Shown one piece after another: positions 5,783 to 6,006 of a stretch of 6,006 nt of DNA. Each line of letters starts with the position of its first letter. Positions within the stretch are counted from its first letter, which is position 1. Position numbers and translations under genes: made by a program. A model generated the notes under the pieces. The model saw only the letters and a list, made by a program, of their open reading frames with translations, searched no databases and was not told the DNA's origin. Location: positions 1 through 6,006 of the forward strand of contig CAIWGR010000627.1 of NCBI GenBank assembly GCA_903912275.1, written 5' to 3'. Source of the DNA: an uncultured delta proteobacterium (GTDB lineage: Bacteria > Myxococcota_A > Bradymonadia > REDH01).

Positions 5783-6006
5783 CTACGGTCTGCGCCGCTC
5801 GTCCCGCTCCGCCGGACGGAACTGCGCTCGAATTTCGCGGTCGCGCTTGTCCAGGATCTCGCGGAGAAAGAGGTCCTGCTCTATCCGCCAACAGCGGTGA
5901 ATCCGACGGTCGCGGAAGTCTGCCGGGATCGAGTCCGGCGTCATCTCCTGCCTGCCGATGAGCGGCTCCAGTGCCGCATCGAGCTCAAACTTCCGGAAGT
6001 TGGTCG
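5783..6006 (-). CDS. Unidentified charged protein, C-terminal 73 codons (5' partial)
   Basis: On the minus strand the frame beginning with the codon at 6004-6002 is open for 73 codons to a TAG at 5785-5783; the other two frames stop within about 22 codons of the edge. Third positions are strongly G/C, as in the neighbouring genes, which supports real coding. The visible peptide starts TNFRKFELDAALEPLIGR and ends DERRRP; it is rich in Asp, Glu and Arg, with a likely helical stretch around IEQDLFLREILDKRDREIR and a charged tail. No signal peptide, membrane segment or catalytic motif is visible. An internal ATG at 5944 could start a 53-residue product, but the coding bias continues upstream of it, so the gene most likely begins beyond the window. 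It ends 12 nt before the SDR start, so they are probably co-transcribed. I do not recognise the family. Confidence 0.75.
   Translation of the reverse strand, partial: TNFRKFELDAALEPLIGRQEMTPDSIPADFRDRRIHRCWRIEQDLFLREILDKRDREIRAQFRPAERDERRRP

Noticed and set aside
5118..5891. Minus-strand frame overlapping the SDR and the edge gene
   Set aside because: It is a frame-shifted shadow of the SDR (its translation is Arg/Gly-rich) and overlaps both better-supported genes.
1..6006. CRISPR array, tRNA, rRNA, insertion sequence, toxin-antitoxin or defence system
   Set aside because: I saw no spaced direct DNA repeats, cloverleaf or transposase-like reading frame; the repetition in 60-1268 is protein-level Cys spacing within one gene.

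Overview
The window is GC-rich (roughly two thirds G+C by eye), densely coding DNA, and every real gene shows the strong G/C third-position bias of a high-GC bacterium. The combination of a very cysteine-rich modular secreted-type protein, a lipoprotein glycosidase with an acidic Ser/Ala/Gly/Asp linker, and ordinary aerobic-type housekeeping genes suggests a member of the former Deltaproteobacteria (Myxococcota or Bradymonadota-like). This is inference from style, not from a marker gene.

Layout. Positions 1-1340 (+) hold the 3' part of a large Cys-rich repeat protein whose start lies left of the window. After 31 nt comes a lipoprotein glycoside hydrolase family 1 enzyme (1372-3081, +). The short gap 3082-3154 holds hairpins that fit a terminator between converging genes. 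On the minus strand lie ATP-dependent phosphoenolpyruvate carboxykinase (pckA, 3155-4774), a 144-nt spacer (4775-4918), a short-chain dehydrogenase/reductase of the peroxisomal enoyl-CoA reductase / dienoyl-CoA reductase type (4919-5770), and the C-terminal 73 codons of an unidentified gene (5783-6006) that enters from the right edge and ends 12 nt before the SDR start.

How they work together. The two plus-strand genes form a likely cell-envelope or extracellular pair (Cys-rich protein plus surface glycosidase), probably co-transcribed. pckA feeds oxaloacetate into gluconeogenesis and probably has its own promoter in 4775-4918. The SDR and the partial gene upstream of it look like an operon, with the SDR probably acting on an acyl-CoA or similar substrate. 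I saw no CRISPR array, tRNA, rRNA, insertion sequence, phage gene or defence system. The points most worth a second look are the altered active-site motifs of the GH1 enzyme and of the SDR, and the modular architecture of the Cys-rich protein.
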